DNA of 64,000 nucleotides, from assembly GCF_001529295.1 (NCBI RefSeq), contig NZ_LLWK01000038.1, positions 310,001-374,000 of the forward strand, read 5' to 3'. The notes beneath the pieces were generated by a model, which was not told the DNA's origin, ran no database searches, and saw only the letters and a program-made list of their open reading frames with translations. Within the stretch, counting starts at the first letter, position 1. The number at the start of each line of letters is the position of its first letter. The stretch comes from Flavobacterium sp. TAB 87. GTDB taxonomy: Bacteria; Bacteroidota; Bacteroidia; Flavobacteriales; Flavobacteriaceae. This document shows, piece by piece, positions 1-8,798 of this stretch. The position numbers and the translations under genes were made by a program.

Positions 1-1
1 T

Positions 2-709
2 GGAAACATTGCTGGGCCAAAAATTTTAGAACACATGGTTGATACGGTTTTGCAGTTTGAAGGCGACCGAAACCATGTGTATCGTATTTTACGTTCTTTA
101 AAAAATCGTTTTGGTTCGACAGCGGAGCTCGGTATTTACGAAATGCTAGGAAGTGGTTTGCGCGAAGTAAGCAATCCCTCTGAAATATTAATTTCACACA
201 AAGACGAACAGCTGTCTGGAACAGCTATTGCCTCAACTTTGGAGGGAATGCGACCGTTGATGATCGAAATTCAATCGTTGGTAAGTACGGCTGTTTATGG
301 AACACCTCAACGAAGCACCACCGGTTATAACGCCAAAAGACTCAACATGATTTTGGCAGTTTTAGAAAAAAGAGCTGGTTTTCGTTTGGGAGCAAAAGAT
401 GTTTTCTTAAATGTTACTGGCGGAATTTCTGTAGACGATCCTGCGATAGACTTAGCGGTTGTGGCAGCTATTTTATCATCTAATGAAGATATTGCAGTTC
501 CTAAAGGATTTTGTTTTGCAGGGGAAGTAGGATTGTCGGGAGAAATTAGACCCGTAAATCGTGTTGATCAGCGCATACAAGAAGCAGAGAAATTAGGGTT
601 TTCGACGATTTTTGTATCTAAGTACAATAAAATATCTTTAAAAAATACTGGAATCAAAATTGAATTGGTTGCTAAAATTGAAGATGTAGCGCGTTACTTA
701 TTCGAATAA
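2..709 (+). CDS. radA: DNA repair protein RadA, 3' part (5' end outside window)
   Basis: RadA is a RecA-like, Lon-related ATPase that helps process recombination intermediates and branch migration. The open frame runs in from the left edge with no start, so the N-terminal zinc finger and Walker A lie outside. What is visible starts late in the RecA-like core: LQFEGDRNH and the RadA-specific KNRFGS motif are present. The Lon-protease-like C-terminal domain follows (TGGISVDDPAIDLAVVAA, FAGEVGLSGEIRPV). This domain lacks the Ser-Lys protease dyad in the family generally. The gene ends 16 bases before the transglycosylase gene on the same strand. Identification is very secure; the first ATG in the window is internal and not the real start. 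Confidence 0.95.
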   Translation, partial: GNIAGPKILEHMVDTVLQFEGDRNHVYRILRSLKNRFGSTAELGIYEMLGSGLREVSNPSEILISHKDEQLSGTAIASTLEGMRPLMIEIQSLVSTAVYGTPQRSTTGYNAKRLNMILAVLEKRAGFRLGAKDVFLNVTGGISVDDPAIDLAVVAAILSSNEDIAVPKGFCFAGEVGLSGEIRPVNRVDQRIQEAEKLGFSTIFVSKYNKISLKNTGIKIELVAKIEDVARYLFE

Positions 710-725
710 ATACGATCCTTATCAA

Positions 726-2690
726 ATGAAAAGCAATCAGCAGAAAATTTTCTTGTTTTTAAAAATCGCAGCTCTTGTCTTGCTGATTTTATCGAGTGGA
801 ATGTATTTTTTTAGAGAAACTTTATTGCAAAAAGCCTTGTCCAAAATAACCTCCAAAATGGAGCGCGAATACCAATGTGCTTTTTCGGTACAAGATGCTC
901 AATTTGAAGGATTATCTGGCATTAAACTCACCGAAGTTGTCTTGGCTCCAAAAAATGCCGACACATTATTAAACATTAAAAAGATACAAACAAAAGTAGC
1001 CTTGTTTCCTTTGTTAGTAGGCGATATTCAATTGGGAACACTGCTGATAAACGATGGTTTTATTCAGTTGACTCGAAAAGGAAAAGTTAAAAATTTTGAT
1101 TCTTTTTTGAAACGTGATTCTACCGAAGTTAAAACCAATACCAAGCGAGATTATGCTGATTTTGCCTACCGTATTATTTCGAAAGTGCTCAATTTGGTTC
1201 CGACAGATATGGAAGTCAAGAATTTGGTTTTTAAATTGGATGACAATGGTAAAAAAGCAACTTTAAAGATCAATCAGCTGGTTTTAGTTGATAAAGAATT
1301 GGACACGAATTTAAAAGTAGAGACTGTTACTTTTACACAACGTTGGAGCGTAAAAGGTTTCGCCGATCCGAGAAACAAAAAAGCAGATCTTCGTTTTTTT
1401 AATCTAGATTCAGGCGCCATCAAAGTGCCTTATTTAGACGAACGTTATAATTTAATTGCTAGTTTCGATTCAATTCGATTGAAAATCGACAACATCGAAA
1501 AATCACTCGGTAAATTAAATATTGATGGCTTTTCATCTATTGTCAATTTAAAATTAAATCATCCTAAAATTGCCAGTAAAGATGTTGTGATCAAACATGC
1601 ACGTTTTGATTATCGTTTTTTATTAGGCGAAAATTTCGTTAGCATTGACAGTTCTTCAACCATGCAATTGAATCAAATACAATTACATCCTTATCTTTCG
1701 TATCAAACCGAAAAAGATACCATTTATATATTAAAAGTGGCAATTCCTAAAATGCCAGCTCAGCACTTCATCAATTCCTTACCCGAAGGATTATTTACCC
1801 ATTTTGAAGGAATGCAAGCGACGGGAAATTTTGATTATACATTAGATTTCTTATTCAATAAGAACCGACCTAATACGTTGGTATTTGATAGTAAACTGAA
1901 TAAAGAAAATTTTAAAATCACCCAGTATGGCGAAGCGAATTTAAATAAATTGAATGGTCCTTTTACGTATCGCGCTATTATTAATAATGTACCACAACGC
2001 GGTATTTTAGTTGGAAATGGAAATTCGAATTACACGCCTTTAGACCAAATTTCACCTTACTTACAAAAGTGTGTCTTAACTAGCGAAGACCCTTCGTTTT
2101 TCTCACATCGCGGTTTTATTAACGAAGCTTTTAAACAATCGATTCTAAAAAACATTCGAACTAAGAAATTCTCACGTGGCGCCAGTACGATTAGCATGCA
2201 ATTGGTGAAAAATGTGTTTTTAACGAGAGAAAAAACGCTTTCGCGGAAATTGGAAGAAATTCTTTTGGTCTATATCCTTGAGAATAACCGCGTAGCCAGC
2301 AAAGCCAGAATGCTCGAAGTCTATTTTAATATTATCGAATGGGGACCAAATGTATACGGAATTGGAGAAGCCAGTCGTTTTTATTTTCAAAAAAGTCCTG
2401 CAGAACTCAATTTAAACGAATGTTTGTTCTTGGGATCAATCATTCCGAGTCCTAAAAAATTCATGTATAAATTTAACGATCAAGGTCATTTAAGAGATTT
2501 TGCAATCAAAAACGAACAGTTCTTACAAAGAATTATGTTTGGTCGCGGTCTATTAATTTCTGAAGATACTATTGGCCACCAACCCATTTATGTTTCGGGT
2601 AATGCTCGCTCCTATTTACGGATTAAAGCACCTGATTCTTTAGCCATTGCTACAGATTCGGTCAAAGAGATTGAGGAATTTGATTTTTAA
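726..2690 (+). CDS. Membrane-anchored GT51 peptidoglycan transglycosylase with AsmA-like N-terminal region
   Basis: Predicted to polymerise lipid II into glycan strands at the outer face of the inner membrane. The 654-residue protein starts with one membrane segment (about residues 9-29). A ~400-residue region follows that resembles AsmA-type envelope proteins, and then a GT51 domain. GT51 motifs are clear: EDPSFFSHRGF with catalytic-type E454, GASTISMQLVKN from residue 485, the RKLEE block, and MLEVYFNIIEWG. There is no transpeptidase domain, so it is monofunctional. The long AsmA-like front is unlike classic MtgA (~240 residues). It follows radA by 16 bases and ends at a strong terminator. 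The transglycosylase call is firm; the role of the N-terminal half is inference. Confidence 0.88.
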   Translation: MKSNQQKIFLFLKIAALVLLILSSGMYFFRETLLQKALSKITSKMEREYQCAFSVQDAQFEGLSGIKLTEVVLAPKNADTLLNIKKIQTKVALFPLLVGDIQLGTLLINDGFIQLTRKGKVKNFDSFLKRDSTEVKTNTKRDYADFAYRIISKVLNLVPTDMEVKNLVFKLDDNGKKATLKINQLVLVDKELDTNLKVETVTFTQRWSVKGFADPRNKKADLRFFNLDSGAIKVPYLDERYNLIASFDSIRLKIDNIEKSLGKLNIDGFSSIVNLKLNHPKIASKDVVIKHARFDYRFLLGENFVSIDSSSTMQLNQIQLHPYLSYQTEKDTIYILKVAIPKMPAQHFINSLPEGLFTHFEGMQATGNFDYTLDFLFNKNRPNTLVFDSKLNKENFKITQYGEANLNKLNGPFTYRAIINNVPQRGILVGNGNSNYTPLDQISPYLQKCVLTSEDPSFFSHRGFINEAFKQSILKNIRTKKFSRGASTISMQLVKNVFLTREKTLSRKLEEILLVYILENNRVASKARMLEVYFNIIEWGPNVYGIGEASRFYFQKSPAELNLNECLFLGSIIPSPKKFMYKFNDQGHLRDFAIKNEQFLQRIMFGRGLLISEDTIGHQPIYVSGNARSYLRIKAPDSLAIATDSVKEIEEFDF

Positions 2691-2694
2691 TAAA

Positions 2695-2728
2695 AAAGAG
2701 CTTTGTTAAACGCTTAACAAAGCTCTTT
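2695..2728. terminator. Bidirectional rho-independent terminator
   Basis: A perfect 15-bp stem (2695-2709 with 2714-2728) with a 4-base loop, A-rich on one side and T-rich on the other. It lies between convergent genes and can stop transcription from both. Confidence 0.9.
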
Positions 2729-2754
2729 ATTACTGGTGTTCGAAAATACATTAA

Positions 2755-3792
2755 TTAGGGCGCAGGATTAGAGATCACAGCATGAACACCATCAATTGTT
2801 GTAAGGATTTCTTCGGAAAGACTTACGTTTATCGAATCAATATTTTCTTTAAGTTGCTCAAGTGTGGTCGCTCCAATAATGGTGCTGGTGACAAACGGTT
2901 TTTGATTGACATAAGCTAGAGCCATCTGCGCCAAAGTCAATCCGTTGTTTTTTGCAATGTCTTGATACATTTGAGTTGCTTTCATGCATTGCTCGCTACT
3001 GTACCTTGAGTATTGTGGAAATAAGTTTATTCTAGAATTAGGAGCACTGCTTCCGTTTAGATATTTACCAGACAAAACACCAAATCCCATCGGCGAATAA
3101 GCCAATAGTCCAACATTCTCTCGGTAACTTACTTCTGCATTACCAACTTCATACGTCCTATTTAATAAAGAATACGGATTTTGAACGGTTTTAATTCTTG
3201 GTAAATTGTACTGTTTGCTTTCTTCTAGAAAACGCATAATTCCCCAAGGTGTTTCGTTCGAAAGTCCGATGTGTTTTATCTTTCCTTCTTTTACAAATCG
3301 GTCCAAAGCAAGTAATACTTCGTTTACATTGTCTTCCCAAGAATCATCTTGTTCTTTAAATCCGAGTTGTCCGAAGTAATTGGTTTTGCGTTCCGGCCAA
3401 TGCAATTGATACAAATCGAGGTAATCCGTTTGCAAACGCTGCAAACTATTTTCTAAAGCATATTGAATGCTCGCCGCAGAAAAATCATTTGTATCGCGCA
3501 TGTAGCCAAAATTTGGATTGGGTCCTGCAATTTTTGAACCCAATACAATTTTTTCCCGGTTTCCTGTTTTTTTAAGCCATGTTCCGATAATTCTTTCCGA
3601 GCTTCCAAATGTTTCTTCTCGCGCTGGAACCGAATACATTTCGGCTGTATCAATGAAATTAACTCCATTCTCAACTGCATAATCTAGTTGTTGATGAGCT
3701 TCGGCTTCAGTATTTTGCTCACCAAAAGTCATGGTGCCCAGATTAATTTTACTAACTTTTATATCGGTATTAGGTAGAGTAGTGTATTTCAT
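2755..3792 (-). CDS. tas: Aldo/keto reductase, Tas-like
   Basis: A NADP(H)-dependent aldo/keto reductase with a TIM-barrel fold. The sequence follows E. coli Tas closely, including the opening LGTMTFGEQN, the segment NPYSLLNRTYEVGNAEVSY and the ending in PAP. The AKR catalytic tetrad is present as D48, Y53, K87 and H131 (QLHWPERK). Length 345 is normal for Tas. It stands alone on the minus strand with its own -7 element upstream and a shared terminator downstream. The physiological substrate is unknown; E. coli Tas was found as a suppressor of tyrosine auxotrophy. Confidence 0.9.
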   Translation of the reverse strand: MKYTTLPNTDIKVSKINLGTMTFGEQNTEAEAHQQLDYAVENGVNFIDTAEMYSVPAREETFGSSERIIGTWLKKTGNREKIVLGSKIAGPNPNFGYMRDTNDFSAASIQYALENSLQRLQTDYLDLYQLHWPERKTNYFGQLGFKEQDDSWEDNVNEVLLALDRFVKEGKIKHIGLSNETPWGIMRFLEESKQYNLPRIKTVQNPYSLLNRTYEVGNAEVSYRENVGLLAYSPMGFGVLSGKYLNGSSAPNSRINLFPQYSRYSSEQCMKATQMYQDIAKNNGLTLAQMALAYVNQKPFVTSTIIGATTLEQLKENIDSINVSLSEEILTTIDGVHAVISNPAP

Positions 3793-3849
3793 TCTTTTGT
3801 CTTTACTTTTTTAAAAAAATATTGTAAGTGCTTTGAAGTTATAGCCGTT

Positions 3850-3857
3850 CAAAGGTA
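3850..3857 (-). promoter_or_regulatory. -7 promoter element for the Tas-like gene
   Basis: TACCTTTG on the minus strand matches the Bacteroidota TAnnTTTG element and sits about 58 bases before the ATG. Confidence 0.55.
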
Positions 3858-3960
3858 CAAAGGTTGAAAAAGAAAAGTCATTAATCAAAAGTTAAAGGTT
3901 TTTTAGAAAAAAAATTAAATAGTAAAGATCACAAAATCCCAATTTAAAAAATTAAGAATA

Positions 3961-3992
3961 AAAAAAGGCTCAAAAGTAAAACCTTTGAGCCT
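3961..3992 (-). terminator. Terminator of the OmpA-family lipoprotein gene
   Basis: A GC-containing stem (3966-3974 with 3984-3992) is followed on the minus strand by a T tract. It lies 20 bases after the stop of the OmpA-family gene. Confidence 0.8.
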
Positions 3993-4012
3993 CTGTAACT
4001 TTATAACTTTCT

Positions 4013-4954
4013 CTAATCTATCTCCTTCAACATATCGGCAATTTCATCTAGTCTTGGTGTTAAGATAATTTCGATTCTACGGTTTTTAGCTTTTCCTTCC
4101 GGAGTAGCGTTGCTTGCCAAAGGTGAATATTCGCTACGACCAGCTGCAGTTAGCTTCTGCTTATTAATTTTGGTGTTTTCACCTAAAATAGTAACAATTG
4201 CAGTCGCTCTTTTGGTTGATAGATCCCAGTTGTTTGCAATTGGACCAGATCCTGCGTACGGATCATTATCGGTATGACCTTCGATTAAAACCGAAAGCTC
4301 TGGATTGTCTCCTAATACTTTTCCTAATTCTACAATGGCTTTTCTACCTTCGGTTCCAACGGCCCAACTACCCGAATTGAATAGCAATTTGTTCTCCATT
4401 GAAACATATACTTTTCCATTCTTTTGCTCTACTGTCAATCCTTTTCCTTCAAAACCATTTAATGCTTTCGACAAGGTTTCTTTTAACGTACGCATTGCTG
4501 CTTCTTTTGCTGCAATCATCGCTTCTAATTCTTGCAAACGACTGGCTGTTTTGTCTAAACGTTGTTGCTCTGCCGCCAAGGCTTTACTTTTTGCTTCGAG
4601 TTGCTCAAGTAAATCGCGATTTTTGCCCATGTTGGTTTGCAAAGCTGCGTTGCTGTTTTTCTCTAAAGCTTCGTAAGAGTCTTGCAATTCTTTTAGTTTT
4701 CCTTGAGATGCCGCATATTCTGCTTTTTGTTTCTCTAGTTCTGCTCTGGTTTGGTCTAGATCTTTACCTAACCCTTCTTTATCTAAGTCTAAAAGATTTT
4801 TCTCTTGCTTTAACGCTTCGTTGGCATCGGCCATTTCTCGGTTTTCTTTTTTGAGATCAGAATATTTGGACTCTAAATCTGTGTATATTTTTTTGGACAC
4901 ACAAGAAGTGGTTAAGGCCACAATTAATAGTCCGATGGATGCTTTTTTTATCAT
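4013..4954 (-). CDS. OmpA-family peptidoglycan-binding lipoprotein with coiled coil
   Basis: Likely links the outer membrane to peptidoglycan. The 313-residue protein begins with a lipoprotein signal peptide ending in LTTSC, with C18 as the lipidation site. A long alanine- and glutamate-rich coiled coil covers about residues 22-165. The C-terminal OmpA/MotB domain (about 190-300) carries LIEGHTDN, NWDLSTKRA and KAKNRRIEI, the usual diaminopimelate-binding motifs. It is a single-gene unit with its own terminator. The architecture resembles Pal or YiaD-type lipoproteins with an added coiled-coil spacer. The domain call is secure; the exact partner is unknown. Confidence 0.88.
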   Translation of the reverse strand: MIKKASIGLLIVALTTSCVSKKIYTDLESKYSDLKKENREMADANEALKQEKNLLDLDKEGLGKDLDQTRAELEKQKAEYAASQGKLKELQDSYEALEKNSNAALQTNMGKNRDLLEQLEAKSKALAAEQQRLDKTASRLQELEAMIAAKEAAMRTLKETLSKALNGFEGKGLTVEQKNGKVYVSMENKLLFNSGSWAVGTEGRKAIVELGKVLGDNPELSVLIEGHTDNDPYAGSGPIANNWDLSTKRATAIVTILGENTKINKQKLTAAGRSEYSPLASNATPEGKAKNRRIEIILTPRLDEIADMLKEID

Positions 4955-5013
4955 AGTTTCTTAAATGGTATATATTAATAGAATAAAAATATTGGTTCTG
5001 AAATACTGAATTT

Positions 5014-5095
5014 CTAGCCCTGATGGAAGCGGCATCCTTTTGTCTCAATTTTTTTGGAGACAAAAGATACAGTGGACAGCAGGAAATAGCTCCTA
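5014..5095 (+). repeat. Dispersed structured repeat, copy A
   Basis: One of three related ~80-base sequences in this window. It reads TAGCCCTGATGGAAGCGGC, then ATCCTTTTGTCTC, a T-rich loop, GAGACAAAAGAT, and a tail AGCAGGAAATAGCTCCT. The centre forms a long stem whose tip differs in each copy while the stem is kept. An outer pairing (CCTG with CAGG) is also possible. It lies between two minus-strand genes. Confidence 0.75.
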
Positions 5096-5132
5096 AAAAA
5101 GAAGTACACTTCGTTCAACAAGAACAGTACCA

Positions 5133-5897
5133 TTAATCTTCAATTTCGACTAAAACGGGGCAATGGTCTGAATGCATGGCGTCGGGAAGTATTACCGCTC
5201 TTGTAAGTTTTTCTTCGAGACTTTGACTTACCAAATTGTAATCTATGCGCCAACCTTTGTTGTTGCCTCTGGCTCCAGCACGGTAACTCCACCAAGAATA
5301 CTGATGCGGTTCTTTGTTGAAATGACGGAAACTATCAATGAAACCAGACTTCATAAAACCGTCTAACCAGGCGCGTTCTTGTGGTAAAAAGCCAGAAGTA
5401 TTTTTATTGCGAACGGGATCGTGAATGTCAATAGCTTGATGGCAAATGTTGTAATCACCACAGATAACCAAATTAGGAATCGTGGTTTTTAATGCGTTGA
5501 TGTAGTTTTGAAAATCATCCATAAACATGAATTTATGATCTAAACGCGCAATGTTGGTGCCTGAAGGCAAGTACAAGCTCATTACAGAACAGGAATCGAA
5601 GTCGGCTCTAACGTTACGACCTTCAAAGTCCATGTGTTCAATTCCGGTTCCATAAACCACATTATTGGGTTTTGTTTTAGATAAAATGGCCACACCACTG
5701 TACCCTTTTTTGGTAGCCGAATAATAGTATTGATACGGATATCCCGCATCGGTTATAGCTTGAGTTGGAATTTGATCTTCGGTTGCTTTGATTTCTTGCA
5801 AACAAATGACATCGGGATTGGCTTGCTGCAACCAGTCGATAAATCCCTTTGCAATAGCGGCACGAATACCGTTTACGTTATACGAAATGATTTTCAT
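5133..5897 (-). CDS. xth: Exodeoxyribonuclease III
   Basis: A Mg-dependent AP endonuclease and 3'-5' exonuclease in base-excision repair. The 254-residue EEP-fold protein has all the family landmarks: N7 in SYNVNGIRA, E35 in LQEIKA, the GDYNICH block and the C-terminal HSDHCPV. Length is typical. The start is the only good one, immediately after a -7 element on the minus strand. It is divergent from the acyltransferase gene to its right and is not in an obvious operon. Confidence 0.95.
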   Translation of the reverse strand: MKIISYNVNGIRAAIAKGFIDWLQQANPDVICLQEIKATEDQIPTQAITDAGYPYQYYYSATKKGYSGVAILSKTKPNNVVYGTGIEHMDFEGRNVRADFDSCSVMSLYLPSGTNIARLDHKFMFMDDFQNYINALKTTIPNLVICGDYNICHQAIDIHDPVRNKNTSGFLPQERAWLDGFMKSGFIDSFRHFNKEPHQYSWWSYRAGARGNNKGWRIDYNLVSQSLEEKLTRAVILPDAMHSDHCPVLVEIED

Positions 5898-5916
5898 TGT
5901 GTTTATTTTTGAGTTT

Positions 5917-5924
5917 CAAATGTA
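5917..5924 (-). promoter_or_regulatory. -7 promoter element for xth
   Basis: TACATTTG on the minus strand, 19 bases before the xth ATG, fits the Bacteroidota -7 consensus. Confidence 0.6.
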
Positions 5925-5976
5925 ATAAAAATGCGGAAAGTTTGGATGAGAAACGACAGAAACTGCACTTTTTTGT

Positions 5977-5984
5977 TATCTTTG
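5977..5984 (+). promoter_or_regulatory. -7 promoter element for the OlsF-like gene
   Basis: TATCTTTG, a match to TAnnTTTG, ends 27 bases before the start codon of the acyltransferase gene. Confidence 0.6.
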
Positions 5985-6011
5985 CTGACTGCTTTAATAA
6001 AACAATAATAC

Positions 6012-7814
6012 ATGGCTTTAGTTACCGCGAAAGAAGTTGCAGATGCAATAAATGTTAGTAAGTATGGCGTGTTTGGCACGTTCTCTGGCTGGTTGCTGAT
6101 GAAGGTGCTAAAAATTTCTACACTCAATAAAATTTACGACCGTAACAAACATCTAGAAGATGTGACCTTTATTAGTGCGGTTTTAGATGATTTAAAAATA
6201 AAATTTGAGATTCCGGAAGAAGACTTCAAACGTTTGCCAAAAGACGGAGCTTACATTACGATTTCCAACCATCCTTTGGGTGGAGTTGACGGTTTGTTAC
6301 TTTTAAAGTTAATGCTCGAAAGAGAACCTAATTTTAAGATTATTGCCAATTTTTTATTGCATCGTATTGAGCCAATGAAAAAATACATCATGCCCGTAAA
6401 TCCTTTTGAAAACCATAAGGATGCTAAATCGAGTTTGATAGGAATTAAAGAAACATTGCGCCATTTGAAAGATGGAAAGCCTTTGGGTATTTTTCCTGCT
6501 GGTGAAGTGTCAACGTATGCTGATGGAAAATTAGTAGTAGATAAACCTTGGGAAGAAGGAGCAATAAAATTGATTCGCAAAGCAAATGTTCCCGTAGTTC
6601 CTATTTATTTTCATGCAAAAAACAGCCGTTTGTTTTATATTTTATCTCGATTGAACGGTACCTTGCGTACGGCAAAGTTGCCCTCGGAGGTATTGACTCA
6701 GAAAAATAGAATTATAAAGGTTCGTGTTGGAAAACCAATTTCGGTTGCCGAACAAAACGAGATTGAAAACTTTGATGATTATTCTGAATTTTTGCGTCGC
6801 AAGACTTATATGTTGGCCAATCCTTTTGAAAAAGAACACAAACTTTTGCATGCGCCCTCATTAAAAATTCCTAGAAGCCCAAAACAAATAGTTACTGCAA
6901 CGGATCAAAATAAAATTGAAGCAGAAGTTAAAACGCTTCGAGATAATGATTGTCGATTGTTGCAAAGTAAAAATTACGAAGTGTTTTTTGCCGATGCAAA
7001 AGCGATTCCGAATATCTTGCACGAAATTGGTCGATTAAGAGAAATTACTTTTAGAGAAGTTGGTGAAGGAACAAACGAATCTATTGATATTGATAAATTT
7101 GACCAATATTACCACCATATGTTTTTGTGGGATGAAGATGCTAAGAAAATAGCCGGTGCCTATCGCATGGGACTGGGTTCTGAGATTTATCCAAAATACG
7201 GAATTGCAGGATTCTATTTGAATGATTTATTTAGATTCGAACCAGAACTGAACGATATGATGCAAAATTCTATCGAAATGGGTCGCGCTTTTATCATCAA
7301 ACAATACCAACAAAAGCCAATGCCCTTGTTTTTGTTGTGGAAAGGAATTATTCATACCACATTGCGTTACCCAGAGCATAAGTATTTAATTGGCGGAGTA
7401 AGTATCAGCAATCAGTTCTCGGACTTCTCGAAATCGTTGATGATTGAGTTTATGAAGTCTAATTATTACGATCCGTACATTGCCCAATACATTCATCCGA
7501 AAAAAGCCTATAAAGTTAAACTGAAGGATGCCGATAAAGATTTCATTTTTGACGAAGCAGAATCAGATCTAAATAAATTTGATAAAATTATTGATGAGCT
7601 AGAACCAGGAAATTTGCGTTTGCCTGTTTTGATTAAAAAATACATCAAACAAAACGCACGCGTAATTGCATTTAACGTAGATCCGTTATTTAATAATGCG
7701 ATCGATGGTTTAATGTATATTCGAATTGCTGATATTCCTGAAAGTACTATGAAGCCTGTAATGGAAGAATTTCAATTGGAATTGGAACGTAAACTTTCAG
7801 ACAAAGAAGAATAG
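6012..7814 (+). CDS. olsF: Bifunctional aminolipid acyltransferase, OlsF-like
   Basis: Likely makes an ornithine or glycine aminolipid by two successive acylations. The N-terminal half is a PlsC/OlsA-type O-acyltransferase with the NHxxxxD motif (NHPLGGVDG) and FPAGEVS. The C-terminal half (from about residue 290) is an OlsB-type N-acyltransferase with a GNAT-like core (AGAYRMGLGSEI, IEMGRAFI). Fusion of the two activities in about 600 residues matches OlsF, described in Serratia and reported as functional from Flavobacterium. The amino acid head group cannot be read from the sequence. It is a single-gene unit between a -7 element and a strong terminator. Confidence 0.78.
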   Translation: MALVTAKEVADAINVSKYGVFGTFSGWLLMKVLKISTLNKIYDRNKHLEDVTFISAVLDDLKIKFEIPEEDFKRLPKDGAYITISNHPLGGVDGLLLLKLMLEREPNFKIIANFLLHRIEPMKKYIMPVNPFENHKDAKSSLIGIKETLRHLKDGKPLGIFPAGEVSTYADGKLVVDKPWEEGAIKLIRKANVPVVPIYFHAKNSRLFYILSRLNGTLRTAKLPSEVLTQKNRIIKVRVGKPISVAEQNEIENFDDYSEFLRRKTYMLANPFEKEHKLLHAPSLKIPRSPKQIVTATDQNKIEAEVKTLRDNDCRLLQSKNYEVFFADAKAIPNILHEIGRLREITFREVGEGTNESIDIDKFDQYYHHMFLWDEDAKKIAGAYRMGLGSEIYPKYGIAGFYLNDLFRFEPELNDMMQNSIEMGRAFIIKQYQQKPMPLFLLWKGIIHTTLRYPEHKYLIGGVSISNQFSDFSKSLMIEFMKSNYYDPYIAQYIHPKKAYKVKLKDADKDFIFDEAESDLNKFDKIIDELEPGNLRLPVLIKKYIKQNARVIAFNVDPLFNNAIDGLMYIRIADIPESTMKPVMEEFQLELERKLSDKEE

Positions 7815-7831
7815 TCTTTTTTAATAAACAT

Positions 7832-7866
7832 AAAAAATCCCGTTTCGATTGAAACGGGATTTTTTT
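7832..7866 (+). terminator. Rho-independent terminator after the OlsF-like gene
   Basis: AATCCCGTTTC pairs with GAAACGGGATT around a four-base loop and is followed by a T run. The A-rich left flank makes it usable from both directions. Confidence 0.9.
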
Positions 7867-7897
7867 ATGTTTATTTACAATAGAACTATAGTACTAT

Positions 7898-8263
7898 TTA
7901 TTCTACTCCGATTTGATTCATTTCATCAAATTCATTTTTTGGATCTGCACCATATTGGTTTGATCCCTTCTCTCCTTCCGTGCAAGCTAATATTAGGCTA
8001 TATATAGGAATCAAAAGAAACCAACCACTCTTTCCTACATCATGCATTCTTCTAACGCCTACTGCTATAGAAGGAATTAGAACGGCTAAACTGTAAAGGT
8101 TAGCTGCCATGCCAAGTGTAGGTGAAATAAGTCCAAGGACAAAACCCAAAATAAAACTTACAATAATGTTTGCTAGCGTGAACATCCAGAATTCTGTTCT
8201 TCTCGCTCTTCCATTAAAATTTGCGTAGTTATCAAAAACTACTTTTTTGTACCATTCAATCAT
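7898..8263 (-). CDS. DUF805 family small membrane protein
   Basis: A 121-residue inner-membrane protein of the DUF805 (YhaH) family, function unknown. Typical landmarks are WYKKVVFDNYANFNGRARRTEFWMF at the start, hydrophobic segments at about residues 29-50 and 55-70, and VGVRRMHDVGKSGWF before the last membrane segment. It is separated from the TM2 gene by its own upstream region, where a TTAG microsatellite almost touches the start codon. That arrangement suggests, but does not prove, length-dependent expression. Confidence 0.88.
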   Translation of the reverse strand: MIEWYKKVVFDNYANFNGRARRTEFWMFTLANIIVSFILGFVLGLISPTLGMAANLYSLAVLIPSIAVGVRRMHDVGKSGWFLLIPIYSLILACTEGEKGSNQYGADPKNEFDEMNQIGVE

Positions 8264-8271
8264 ATTTATAA

Positions 8272-8298
8272 TTAGTTAGTTAGTTAGTTAGTTAGTTA
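8272..8298. repeat. TTAG tetranucleotide microsatellite (6.75 units)
   Basis: Six full TTAG units plus TTA, uninterrupted. It begins only 8 bases upstream of the DUF805 ATG (minus strand), so it would fall in the 5' leader or core promoter. Confidence 0.95.
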
Positions 8299-8386
8299 CT
8301 TGTTGAAGCGACAAGATTGCAAAATTTCAGCAATTTATAAGTACTTACTTAAAATTTGTAAAAAACAATCTCATTATAGTTTAAAT

Positions 8387-8420
8387 AAAAAATGCCGCAG
8401 CAATTGCGACGGCATTTATT
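8387..8420 (-). terminator. Terminator of the TM2-domain gene
   Basis: AAATGCCG pairs with CGGCATTT around a 12-base loop, with a T-rich tail on the minus strand 9 bases after the stop codon. Confidence 0.75.
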
Positions 8421-8428
8421 TATAACTA

Positions 8429-8707
8429 TTAGAACCAACCTTTCCTACCCACTTGGTACGTTTGGTAAAACTCTTCGTCTGATTTAGTTAGATAAATGAT
8501 ACCCTCAATTAATCCCATTATACTAGCAATTCCGCATGTTACTAATGTTAGTACTATTTGAATAATTCCTTCTTTAGTATATCCCAAGATAAATTTATGC
8601 ACTCCAAATCCTCCTAAAAGTATCGCTAAAATTCCTGCTACCACTTTTTTGTTTTCTGGTCTTGCTACTTGCGCATTCCATTGTTCTACTGGTTTATTGT
8701 TTTCCAT
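8429..8707 (-). CDS. TM2 domain-containing membrane protein
   Basis: A 92-residue protein with the TM2 fold: two membrane helices joined by a short turn. The TM2 signature is visible as KKVVAGILAILLGGFGVHKF followed by GYTKEGIIQ and the second helix. The rest is a short polar N-terminus and a C-terminus ending GRKGWF. The family has no agreed function in bacteria. It has its own terminator and is probably transcribed alone. Confidence 0.88.
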   Translation of the reverse strand: MENNKPVEQWNAQVARPENKKVVAGILAILLGGFGVHKFILGYTKEGIIQIVLTLVTCGIASIMGLIEGIIYLTKSDEEFYQTYQVGRKGWF

Positions 8708-8798
8708 TTTAAAATTTAATGATTAGGGTTAAACAGCAAAAATAAAAAATTTATGGAATAATTAACCATATTTTACTGAAATATCAATATTTATAATT

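Noticed and set aside
4305..4854. Plus-strand frames of 123 and 151 codons inside the OmpA-family gene
   Set aside because: They are antisense shadows of a clear lipoprotein gene and have no promoter or family features.
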